From Ophiothrix spiculata (taxonomy: Eukaryota > Echinodermata > Ophiuroidea > Amphilepidida > Ophiotrichidae), in the NCBI GenBank assembly GCA_000969725.1, contig JXSR01S018668.1: 44,195 bases of DNA; one strand, given 5' to 3'. Below the pieces are notes generated by a model. It did not search any database. It saw nothing but the letters and a program-made list of their open reading frames with translations, and was not told where the DNA came from. Each line of letters begins with the position of its first letter. Position 1 is the stretch's first letter. Shown in pieces: positions 32,700-42,425 of the stretch. A program made the position numbers and the translations under genes.

Positions 32700-34080
32700 A
32701 TTGTAATATTTTTTTTGACATTAAGCTCTTTAATTAAGCAAAACAACAATGAATAGATATATAAATAAAACTAAAGTAGTCTATCACAACTTAAAACAAT
32801 ATAATCTTTTTCATCAAGATATATCAAAGTGTAAATTGTGGTCGTTGTGAATTGTAAATTATGTCGTAATGTAGGTTCATTGTCGTGACATTTTATAAAT
32901 ATATAATTAAAACTATACATGTTCATGAAATTAAAAGCTCAATGAACGAATTTGTAATGTTGTTCTATTTCCAATTAAGAAAATCAAAATAAACTACAGT
33001 TATGCTACAATACAATTTTTTTCAAAATTAACAATGCTAATAATAAAAAAACAACATGTGAAATTGAATGTCTTATTTGAATGTTGAACATGTGTGTCTT
33101 ATGTACTGGTCTTATAGGCGTAAGCATCTAGTGTCTTTTTGTTTCTATTAACATTATATTTGTGTTACAGTTGTAAATATGATTTAAAATTCATATCAAA
33201 TGACATACAGGTACAATAAACAAGAAAAAACATCGCTCGCAGTGACAAAAGTCAAGCGGTTTATGCCTCATCAGCGTGTTTTGACAGAAGACCATTATAA
33301 TACAATGTACAAGTACCAGAATATGCTTGAACATGCGATTTGATTATCCACACAAGAGGGTATAATAATCTCTATGATCTTTTTAATTTGTTATTGTGAA
33401 AGAAAACTTAATCGTTTCTTGGTCTTATATTGTAAGAGTGAAGCTCAAAATTACTTCAATCCCAAACGTTTGGATAATTAGTAAAAAAACAGCGATTAGT
33501 TGTACAAGACTATACTTTCAATATAATGTTAAAAAATGTTAAAACTATTCAATGCATGTAAACAAAATGGGCTTATCTTAACAATATCTAGCTTGCCGAA
33601 CTTGAGACCAACCGTAATTTTAAATGTCAAGTCTTTTATTCTTTTGAATACAATATTATCATGTTTAAGGAGTTTTGCCCTTAGAAAATATTGGTTTTGA
33701 AAGGGTTTTAACAGCCTTTAATATATTTCATCATATACAAGTTATCATCGTGTAGTTATGCTAACACAGTGATATTTTCAAATAGAATATTATCAAAGTA
33801 TACACGAATTATTGAAACCAAAGTCGAATGAACCGTTACATATATTCAATCAATTTTTATGTCTTAAAATTGTTCAGGTTCATTTCAGTTGGTTTATTGA
33901 TACAAAACAAATTGTTATTGTTAAATACATCTGGCACATTTATCATATAAACTATGTAATACTAATAAGGTGTTGAATGATTCAGTTAACTTATTAATTA
34001 TAGTCATCATTCACATTATTTGGCTAAGAATTATGTCATCAGTTTCACACTTTTTGTTTATATGACACATTTCGTCCAAC
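32700..34080. other. Long AT-rich spacer downstream of P10, nothing recognised
   Basis: No supported gene, relic or repeat was seen, and stops are frequent in all frames. Confidence 0.45.
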
Positions 34081-34090
34081 TATACTATAA

Positions 34091-35350
34091 CTAAACACCA
34101 ACAACGCTCATATTTTGATCAGAACGTTTCTTCTTTAACGACAAAGAATTGTAGAACTCTTCGAATACTTCCTTGGGCATCAGAATCTTATTCCCTGGAT
34201 TGTTTGGATCCTCAACAGACATGTACCCTGAGCTTCCTTCAGGTTCCTTGTAAAGTGGTCTTCTATCAAAATATGCTGGTGGCTGAGCGGGTTCAGGTCG
34301 TGCCTGTACTGCCACATAAACTGGTTCACTTCCATCGCTGATAGTTATATTTCTTCTCCGTATGTCTGTTTCATTTCTCGAAATCGTTTGATACTTGCAA
34401 CACATGACGATCGTTGATATCAGAAACAAAAAACACAATAAAGATGCACCAATTGTAGCAACGCTGAGATATAGAATCATATATTTATTGTCACTTGGGC
34501 ATTCATTATTACACTCATACGATGAAATTGTGCCAATCTGATTTGGAATTTGGGTAGGTGCTACTGGTTCTGCAAATTCAGTAATAGCTTTGCTTGCTTC
34601 TTTTATTGTAATTGGACCTATTCGACATGTTCGCATAAAATCCGGAAATCCGCTACTTCTCATCTCGCAGATGAATATAGAACCATGAAGAGATTTTGAG
34701 GTGATTTGTGTAACTTCTGAAGTCACAGTATCTTCACTGTAGACACTACTAGAAAACACTTCATTGTTTTGATTATCAATCCATCGCAATGACACAACAG
34801 GAGAACCCCTTGACGAGACACATGACAGTTTAAGTCCAATATTTTCTTTCATATTGTTTACAAGTGTCGGACTACTTGAACATTGTGGATAGATTTCGTT
34901 TGGAAGAAAATAAATTACAACGTTAATTTCATCCTCTGCGATTTTTACATATTCTCCGTCATCTAGATGAAAAACCTTGCAGAGATAATTACCGCCATCA
35001 AGCAACGAAACATCTGTAATTGTCATGAAATACACCACTACTCCACCAGGCATTGATCTCTTTGTTATAAATACTCGCTGTCCTAACTGCGAAGGCATAT
35101 GTGTGGTTTCTGATGTCAGTTTTTCTGTTCGACCCTTTATCACACGTAGTATATCCACTGTATAATCACTTTCCATATTCCGTATTTGACATTGTATCGG
35201 TAAAATACCTCCTTGTGTTATTGGCTGAACTGGAGTACTTAATTCCACAGTAGTAGATGCAGCATTACAAATCAAACGAGCAGATAAAAATACTATCAAC
35301 AAAGCATATAGAGCCGCCATCTTGACATCTAATGTATGCAATATTTCCAC
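34091..35350 (-). CDS. P10: tandem Ig-domain receptor, subfamily B
   Basis: This is an open frame of 419 codons; the conserved initiator is Met 11 (base 35320, VKMAA). Layout: signal peptide to about residue 31; Ig domain 1 C54-C124 (DGGNYLC); C157; Ig domain 2 C177, W190, C228; C242; stalk C280-C284; membrane helix about 290-316 then CC; tail Y345 (YVAV), Y360, Y367, Y376 (SGYMSV, ITIM consensus), Y400 (YNSL), VVGV end. Its stalk (PVAPTQIPNQIGTISSY) is shared with P11 and P12, so these three form a subgroup. All features typical of a working copy are present. Confidence 0.94.
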   Translation of the reverse strand: MEILHTLDVKMAALYALLIVFLSARLICNAASTTVELSTPVQPITQGGILPIQCQIRNMESDYTVDILRVIKGRTEKLTSETTHMPSQLGQRVFITKRSMPGGVVVYFMTITDVSLLDGGNYLCKVFHLDDGEYVKIAEDEINVVIYFLPNEIYPQCSSSPTLVNNMKENIGLKLSCVSSRGSPVVSLRWIDNQNNEVFSSSVYSEDTVTSEVTQITSKSLHGSIFICEMRSSGFPDFMRTCRIGPITIKEASKAITEFAEPVAPTQIPNQIGTISSYECNNECPSDNKYMILYLSVATIGASLLCFLFLISTIVMCCKYQTISRNETDIRRRNITISDGSEPVYVAVQARPEPAQPPAYFDRRPLYKEPEGSSGYMSVEDPNNPGNKILMPKEVFEEFYNSLSLKKKRSDQNMSVVGV

Positions 35351-35690
35351 GCCCTATTTTACCACGTTCAGCATATTGTAAAATACGTGAGTGTTTAGTA
35401 TTAGAAATTAGACAACTTATTATCGTCAAATGAAATGTTTTCCCTATTTGAACAGAAATTGAAGTAGTCTCAAACAAATACAAAATAAATTGCTTCACAA
35501 TGCAGCATTACATACTGCTACTCCTTTCTTAATACGATATACTGAACAAATTTGAATTTAGAAACAATTTTGAAAATGGTAATATTGCCGACACCCTACG
35601 ATAAATTAACATAAAATATAACGGATCATTTAACAAGCCTGCTTCTAAATATTCATGATTACTGATTACTAGACTCCATTACTCGTCTCT
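35347..35690 (-). promoter_or_regulatory. P10 promoter module
   Basis: CCACGCCC is at 35347-35354 (27 bases from the conserved ATG). The octamer-like core has drifted to ATTAACAT (35605-35612) inside ACACCCTACGATAAATTAAC. GATTACTAGACTCCATTACT, followed by CGTC, is near 35667-35690. Confidence 0.5.
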
Positions 35691-35699
35691 TAAATATTC

Positions 35700-37800
35700 A
35701 ATCGAGATTCTTGATATCATGCATACCGAATAAAACCTAAGTACGCAAATAAAGTTATTTTGTAGAAGGATGTGTAAATCATTTAATTTTCGATAGATAA
35801 TCGCGTAGTTTTAAAAATACATCTTCATTTCAATAGAAATTCCAATGTTGCGCGCAGTTTTTTTCTCTCTGCTATTTGACATAATTTTTTTTCTCTGAGA
35901 AATTGTGGTATAATGAAACATTAATCATGTAATATAATCCTGTAAGCGAATCAGATGACCCGTTTTGGCAAATATCGTGTTTTAAAGCAAAATATGACAT
36001 TCAATAATTTGGAATCTTAGTGCATTAATGTACTATATCAAAAAATTATTTTACATAGATATTATATATTTATATGTAGATATTAATTTTACATTTGTTT
36101 TAACATGAATATACATCAAAATAGTATCTTTTATCCGTAAACATTGATATTGAATCCAACACTGCACCAATTACAATAATTTTCATCATAGCGTAGCAAT
36201 ATTGTCAACACCAATATTGTTTGAATACCATGTATCCCCAAAAGTGTTACATGTTAAAAAAAAAAGATGATTGTTTGCAAAAACTAAAGCAGTTAGAACA
36301 ATAACACTTTGCAAAAAATGATATATGTCTCCTTAAGATGCCTTAAAGGTTTTAATACCACATGGTTTTAATTCTTTAGTTATCATCAAAGATACATTTT
36401 TAGGTCAGAAACGTATTTATTCAAAATTCCACAGATGTAAATAAGAATACTCAATTAGTGCAATTTACGTGCAATCCTTTCGAAAATATCAGCAGATCAT
36501 GTGTATATACATGTATAGTGTGAGACTTTATTTCTAACTAAATCTTGTTACAATTTTATGATAATCGATCACTCAATCAACTAATCAGTATGCCTACAGT
36601 TATTATGCAATTTAGGGATACCTGAATCCATAATGCTTATACATATTGAAACTGTTAATCAAACTATGACGCGAAAGTTGAAGAATACGGAATGCTTAAC
36701 ATTGATTCTTTTTAAGTTTAAACTGCAAGCTTTACGTTTCAAAAAATGTTCATATGTTTTGCAATAGCTATAATTGAATATTTGAGACCTTGATAATCTA
36801 AAGTAAATTTATGATGATAATGAGTAAGATATTAGTTGATATTGAACAGAATCAATTATTATAAACAATTTCTTCTTGATAACTGAATATCAAGCACGCC
36901 AAAATTATTACAAAATGGGATTTTCTTGAATAATGTACAAAAGATAAGTTAATTTCATATCCGTCATATGTAAAAAAAAACCATTGAATTTGCAACGCAT
37001 ACGTTCCAAATATATCTTGTAATAGGTCTATTCTAAAATTCCGATAATGTGCACGTTTCCATGTTTTATTATAGTATATCGTCATTTTGAGAAAATGTGA
37101 CAAAATATCATTAATGAAGAACGTAACGTTAACTTTCGGCGACTCACACTTGTTAGTGTTTTGTAAAATATCGTGTTTTGAAGCAAAACCTGACATGCAC
37201 TACAATTATTTTTACTTAAGCACTTAATTGTACTTTTATGTACCTTATCAAAAATTGTTTGTATGTCCTCATCCGACCGACCGTCAAAAAGCAGAACATG
37301 ATTTTACGTAATTTGTCAACATCATTTATACACTGATACATGTGATCTCAATGTTATCCAACTCGTGGGCTCAAATAACTTCATCATGTTTTGTGAAACT
37401 CTAGAAATCAGCAAATAGTACTTGTTAGAGGCAAATGGTTGTACGGTCATTTAAAGTAAATATCAGTGAGTCTGTATGTAGGTTTTACTGAAAAATATTA
37501 ATTTTGTTTGAAACCTAAATTAACCCAGACATGTCTTTAATATCAATGTTGAAAACCTAAAATTGTGTGCTTACCTACCTATCCTATTTTTTTCTGTGTT
37601 ACAGCAATCAAACATTTATTTTAGGCCTTATGAACCATGCTTTTAATTTTTATTATCAACGTCTGCCGTTTCTTAATCGTAAACTGACCTACCATCCCCT
37701 TACACGTAAATTCTAAAACCGTAATGCGATTTACACTTTTTGCTTAGGACTTATTAAAAATATCATCAATACAACACTTTTGTATTTTAAATAATTTTAA
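35700..37800. other. Spacer P10-P11, no gene recognised
   Basis: Parts are shared with the P11-P12 spacer. TATCTTTTATCCGTAAACAT at about 36123 matches 41438, and 37330-37560 matches 41800-42020 in patches (GATACATGTGAT, AATTTTGTTTGAAACC). This indicates that the unit duplicated together with its spacer. Short open frames such as 36852-37196 show no domain. Confidence 0.5.
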
Positions 37801-37809
37801 AAATGAATC

Positions 37810-37860
37810 AACCTCCAGATTTCGTCAGGCTAGTGATTGATCACGTTAAGTCTGGAGGTT
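37810..37860. repeat. Short perfect hairpin
   Basis: AACCTCCAGA (37810-37819) and TCTGGAGGTT (37851-37860) are perfect complements around a 31-base loop, about 255 bases downstream of the P11 stop. The role is unknown; it may be the ends of a very short element. Confidence 0.45.
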
Positions 37861-37967
37861 CCACACGCAACGTAGCCGGCAGTAATGTAACTTATTTCCA
37901 GTATTTGATTTATTTTAACATTATTTGAAACTAAACTGGATGACTTATCTTCACCAAATTTAGTGCT

Positions 37968-37996
37968 TTAATCAAAATGTTTATTCTTCAAACATA
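37968..37996 (-). pseudogene. Remnant of a receptor 3' end downstream of P11
   Basis: TTTAATCAAAATGTTTATTC continues as TTCAAA and resembles the gene terminus TTTGATCAGAATGTTTCTTC. It lies about 120-147 bases beyond the P11 stop, the same place as the P6 remnant. The similarity is moderate. Confidence 0.4.
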
Positions 37997-38114
37997 TTAC
38001 AGTTTGTTTAGGTTTTTTTAGTCATTGGCTAATGTGTAATCTACAGTTTTACCCTTTCCATTTTGATTGGGCTTTTCTGCCACCACCAATTATACATTAT
38101 GTTGAAAACGCATA

Positions 38115-39362
38115 TTAAACGCCAACAACGCTCATGTTTTGATCAGAACATTTCTTCTTTACCGACAAAGAATTATAGAATTCTTCAAATACTTCCTTGG
38201 GCATCAGGATCTTGTTCCCTGGATTATTTGGATCCTCAACTGACATGTACCCTGAGTTTTCTTCAGGGTCCTTGTATAGCGGCCTTCTATCAAAATATGC
38301 TGGTGGTTGGGTGGGTTCAGGACGGGCCTGTACTGCTACATAAACTGGCTCACTTCCATCGCTGATAGTTATATTTCTTCTCCGTATGTCTGTTTCATTT
38401 CTCGAAATCGTTTGATACTTGCAACACATTACTATCGTTGATATCAGAAACACAAAACACAATAAACTTGCACCAATTGTATCAACGCTGAGATATAGAA
38501 TCATATATTTACTGTCACTTGGGCATTCATTATTACAATCATACGATGAAATTGTGCCGATCTGATTTGGTATTTGAGTAGGTGCTACCGGTTCTGCCAA
38601 TTCAGTAATAGTCTTGGTAGGTTCTTTTATTGTAATTGGACCTATTCGACATGTACGTATGAAGTCCGGAAATCCATTACTTCTCATCTCACATATGAAT
38701 ATAGAACCATGAAGAGATTCTGATGTCATTTTAGTAATTTCTGAAGTCACAGTATCTTCATTGGAGACAGTCCTAGAAAAAACTTCTTTATTTTGATTAT
38801 CAATCCATCTCAGTGATACCGCAGGAACACCCTTTGACGATGTACATGACAGTCTAAGTCTTATGTTTTCTTGCATATTGTTTACTAGCGCTGGAGTGCT
38901 TGAACACCGTGGATATATTTCGTTTGGAAGAATATAAATGTCCACATTTGTCTCATCCTCTGCAAGTTTTACCAAATCTCCATCATTTAGGTGATAAATC
39001 TTACAGAGATATTTCCCGCCATCAAGCAATGAAACATCTGTGATTGTCATAAAATACACTACAACTCCTCCAGGCATTGATCGTTTTGTTATGAAAACCC
39101 TCTCTCCTAACACTGAATGCATATACGCAGTGTCTGAAGTGAGTTTTTCTGTTCGACCGTTTATAACACGGAATATATCCACGGTATAATCGTTTTTCAT
39201 ATTCCATACTTGGCACTGTATTGGTAATATCCCTCCTTCTGTTATTGGCTGAACTGGAATAGTTAAATCTACTCTGGTAGATGCTACATTACAAACCGAA
39301 AACGCAGATGAAAATAGTATCAACAAAGCAATTAGCGTCGCCATTTTGACATCTAAATGCAT
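38115..39362 (-). CDS. P11: tandem Ig-domain receptor, subfamily B, Asp in membrane helix
   Basis: This is an open frame of 415 codons; the conserved initiator is Met 7 (base 39344, VKMAT). Layout: signal peptide to about residue 27; Ig domain 1 C50-C120; C153 (PRC where others have PQC); Ig domain 2 C173, W186, C224; C238; stalk C276-C280; membrane helix about 287-312 with D294 (LSVDTIG) where all relatives have Ala; then CC; tail Y341 (YVAV), Y356, Y363, Y372 (SGYMSV, ITIM consensus), Y396 (YNSL), VVGV. The charged helix residue could pair with a basic residue of a partner subunit, or could weaken insertion. It is the closest relative of P12, including the 5' flank. Confidence 0.94.
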   Translation of the reverse strand: MHLDVKMATLIALLILFSSAFSVCNVASTRVDLTIPVQPITEGGILPIQCQVWNMKNDYTVDIFRVINGRTEKLTSDTAYMHSVLGERVFITKRSMPGGVVVYFMTITDVSLLDGGKYLCKIYHLNDGDLVKLAEDETNVDIYILPNEIYPRCSSTPALVNNMQENIRLRLSCTSSKGVPAVSLRWIDNQNKEVFSRTVSNEDTVTSEITKMTSESLHGSIFICEMRSNGFPDFIRTCRIGPITIKEPTKTITELAEPVAPTQIPNQIGTISSYDCNNECPSDSKYMILYLSVDTIGASLLCFVFLISTIVMCCKYQTISRNETDIRRRNITISDGSEPVYVAVQARPEPTQPPAYFDRRPLYKDPEENSGYMSVEDPNNPGNKILMPKEVFEEFYNSLSVKKKCSDQNMSVVGV

Positions 39363-39893
39363 GTAACATTGCCACGCCTTATTTTATCACGATCAGCATA
39401 TTGTAATTTTACTTGAGTGTTTGGTATTACAACTTACAACACTTCTGGTAACGTTAAATAAAATGTTTCCCATTTTTAAGCAGAAACTGAAGTTATATCA
39501 ATCAAATATACAATAAGTTTTCAAATAATGCGGCTTTACCTACTGTTGCTCTCTCTTGTTTTCAATATTTTACATTATATTGTACACAATTCAATCTAGA
39601 AACAGTTTTGCTAATGATGATTTACCGACACCCTACGATAAATTAACATAAATTACATCAATATTAATGGCTAGCTTCCTGATTATTAGACTCCGTCACT
39701 CGTCCTTTAAATTTGTAATCGAAATAGATGATATTTTCGATATACATGCTTTAAAATACATTGTCTTATTTTTTTTATTTTTTCCGTTTTTATTAACACG
39801 TTAATACGTTGTGTCGATCAACTCAACTCAATTAATTAATATTTGGAAAGTTTCAAGTATGTATCTGGTTTCGTTTTTATTTTACAGAAACGA
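39363..39893. repeat. Duplicated 5' flank, copy 1 (P11)
   Basis: Nearly identical to 43674-44195 (for example TTGCCACGCCTTATT, TTTTACTTGAGTGTTTG, CTACTGTTGCTCTCTCTTG, ATGATATTTTCGATATACAT). The copy continues to the right edge, so its full length is not seen. Confidence 0.85.
39372..39705 (-). promoter_or_regulatory. P11 promoter module
   Basis: CCACGCCT is at 39372-39379 (28 bases from the conserved ATG). CACCCTACGATAAATTAACA is near 39628-39650. GATTATTAGACTCCGTCACT, followed by CGTCC, is at 39681-39705. Confidence 0.5.
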
Positions 39894-39927
39894 AAATCCT
39901 GCGATTAAGAGGTGTTTGGGAGGTGTG

Positions 39928-39947
39928 TTGTTTGTTTGTTTGTTTTT
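39928..39947. repeat. TTTG simple repeat
   Basis: A short (TTTG)n tract in the P11-P12 spacer. Confidence 0.8.
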
Positions 39948-39949
39948 TG

Positions 39950-40998
39950 CCTTGCTTGGAAACTGAGGAAACAATATATATATATAGACTGACATGAATT
40001 GACCTTAAAATATATTAATCCCCCAGGCGCTACATCCGAGGAATTCAATAAAGACAGGGTGTCAGGACTTGGAAAAAGTTTGCTCTTTCAAGTAGTTTGA
40101 AATAATTGGGCTGCAGATTTCAATAATGTCAGAGAGAAGGTGAATAAGGGTGTTTTTGATATCACATATTATCTGTTATTGATTCTTTAATGCTTAATAA
40201 TTGTAAACTTTAGAAACCTCTCTCATACTAGTTTTAAAACTCTGTAAAATATAAATAGAAGCAGATATTAACTTGAAACTTTCCACATATTCATCAGTTG
40301 AGTTTATCAACATTAACATATTATATAAAAGTCACAGCCTTCACATCTCCTTCTACCTCAGGACACAAAGCTAACGAACAATCCCCGTATACAGACATCT
40401 TATCCAATTTTGTATTTTTTATGAAGATTGTAACGTTAATCTTATCATCTGTTAACCAAATCAGACCCGCTCTGCCAAAGATCATGATTTAAACCAAGCA
40501 TAAAATAAATGTAAGTGCATTTTATCGTACTTTTTTTAGGCAAAGTAAAAATATAACATGTTTCTGGGTTTAAAAAATCAGAGGTATTGGGCTTTTATTT
40601 TTTAATTATTATTTCTATTGGTAATGTACTCAAAATAACTTTAGTTAGCAATAATATTTAAAGTGGTCAGCTAAATGATACCTTAGAAAAATTAAGAAAT
40701 GCTTTTTATTTTCTTGTTTTGAGAACTGAACCTCCAGCGATCACAACAATGTCCTAAAATGCTACAGTGCAGGTTTTAGTACAAGTTTCACCTATTGAAC
40801 AAATAGTTTAGAATAAGTTATACTTGAGATATTAGAAATATATGAAAGTATATGAAAAATCTTCAAAAATTAGGAGAACGGGGATGAGAAATATGTTTAT
40901 TTCTTTATTCGACAATATGTACCTTCTAAAAATATTTTAATACTAATATTATTCAATCAGTTGTTATGTTTTACGTCTGTTTTTTAGTTCAACAAACA
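39950..40998. other. AT-rich spacer, nothing recognised
   Basis: A short TATATATATA tract lies at about 39976. No supported gene or relic was found. Confidence 0.45.
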
Positions 40999-41006
40999 TT
41001 ACAGTC

Positions 41007-41418
41007 CAAGGAATTTATATAGGGGAACCGATATTCTCTGCCATTTTGATTTCACCGCCGTGTAAATATTATGGGAAGGCGGCCATCTTTGATTGTCGCT
41101 CATGGAGGGCGAGTTATTGTACCTCCGGCATTTTACGGCTACGCGTGCCTCACTTCGAGAGTCTTCGCAACGGATTAGCGGGAAAATTGACGTACTTTGA
41201 TCATGTCAAAGCAAGTCGCAATACACGCTACTTGTAACGCAGACACGGTTTGCGCGTGCAACAAAATGCACATGCTGTATATGCGTTAAGTGAAGATTTA
41301 CGCGATCTGTCTGCATATAGGGACAAACTCCGAATATATCCGGAGGTACAATAACTCAGCTCCATGAGCGACACAAGATGGCGGAGAAAACTGGTTGTTT
41401 CACTATAAGAATTCCTTG
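41007..41418. mobile_element. hAT-like MITE (412 bases) with 8-base target duplication
   Basis: CAAGGAATT at the left and AATTCCTTG at the right are inverted termini. Longer inverted arms follow (GTCGCTCATGGAG, GAGTTATTGTACCTCCGG and complements). The 8-base direct repeat TTACAGTC immediately flanks both ends (40999-41006 and 41419-41426). Eight-base duplications are characteristic of hAT transposons. The element is much richer in GC and CpG than the spacer, which gives the open frames at 41046-41237 (+) and 41228-41578 (-); neither resembles a transposase. Confidence 0.88.
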
Positions 41419-41611
41419 TTACAGTCATACATTTTATCTGTAAACATTGATACTGAATACAGGAATGCAACACTAACAAAGGTCCATGCTGTCCTACCCC
41501 AGACTTAAGAAAGTAAAAAATGGCGATTATTATAATAGTCATCGTTAGAGGGTAATTAATCATTTCGTTGGATAGCATTTGGTAGTTGTTGCATTTTAAA
41601 ATTTAATATAT

Positions 41612-41777
41612 CCAGTGTAGCAGAAATGTAAGTCGAGCGTTCTCGTTGTCCGGGTTGTACAGTAAAGTATAGGCCAACAACTTACACGCACTATTATATA
41701 GTTTCACGCTTTATTTCGTTATAGTCTATGGAAGGCGGACTACCAATTCATGGGGACTACGATTACTTTCACACCGG
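41612..41777. mobile_element. MITE, copy 2 (166 bases)
   Basis: Inverse-orientation relative of 17242-17401. Termini are CCAGTGTAG at the left and CACACCGG at the right. GTTGTACAGTAAAGTATAGG, GTTTCACGCTTTAT and CTATGGAAGGCGGACTACCA are shared. Confidence 0.75.
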
Positions 41778-42289
41778 TATTGTCAACACACATTATAATA
41801 CTTTGATACATGTGATTATACATTTTATCATCCAACACAACTAACTTCATTATGTTTAGAATGAACCCTTGTAATCAGAAAATACTACATGTAAAATGTA
41901 AATTGACGCAATGTTCTTTAAAGTAACTATTAATGAGCCCAGGGACGTGGAGTTTTGTTAAAATTTGTTGATTTTGTTTGAAACCCAAATAGACTTATAA
42001 CTGATATCCATGTCGAGAACCATGTTCTTCAGTGACTACAATAGCTATAGTGTCAGTAAAAAATTAATATTTTCATGCAACATCCACACTATTATAGTTC
42101 AGCCACAGATACATTAATCCGTGTATCACATTTTTATATTTAAAAAAACCCATAATAATAACCATGTTTCGGCGGTAGTTTTTATCAAATTTTCAATGTC
42201 CGTCGTATTTGAATCATAAACCGACATGCCATTCGCTGAATACTTAATTATTTGTATTAACAACATAAATTTTGTGTATGACTAATTTA

Positions 42290-42326
42290 AAACACCAACG
42301 ACAATTTTATGTTTTACAAACATATT
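42290..42326 (-). pseudogene. Remnant of a receptor 3' end downstream of P12
   Basis: AAAACACCAACGACA followed by TTTTATGTTTTAC resembles the gene end AAACACCAACGACACTCATG + TTTTG (as in P5). It lies about 100-136 bases past the P12 stop. It is a short relic in the same relative place as those of P6 and P11. Confidence 0.5.
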
Positions 42327-42425
42327 CAATAAATGTTCTTATTTCTAATGATAAATAGTAATCGGATAATTGTTAACATGCTGTTTCACACTTTCCAAAC
42401 TCTGCCACCATACATTTGTTGAAAA

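Noticed and set aside
36160-36215. Possible further receptor relic (GCACCAATT near 36170).
   Set aside because: The match is nine bases only, with no ordered flanking similarity, unlike the relic at 17755-17900.
41046-41578. Open frames in the GC-rich 41 kb segment.
   Set aside because: They are fully explained by a hAT-like MITE; the translations do not resemble a transposase.
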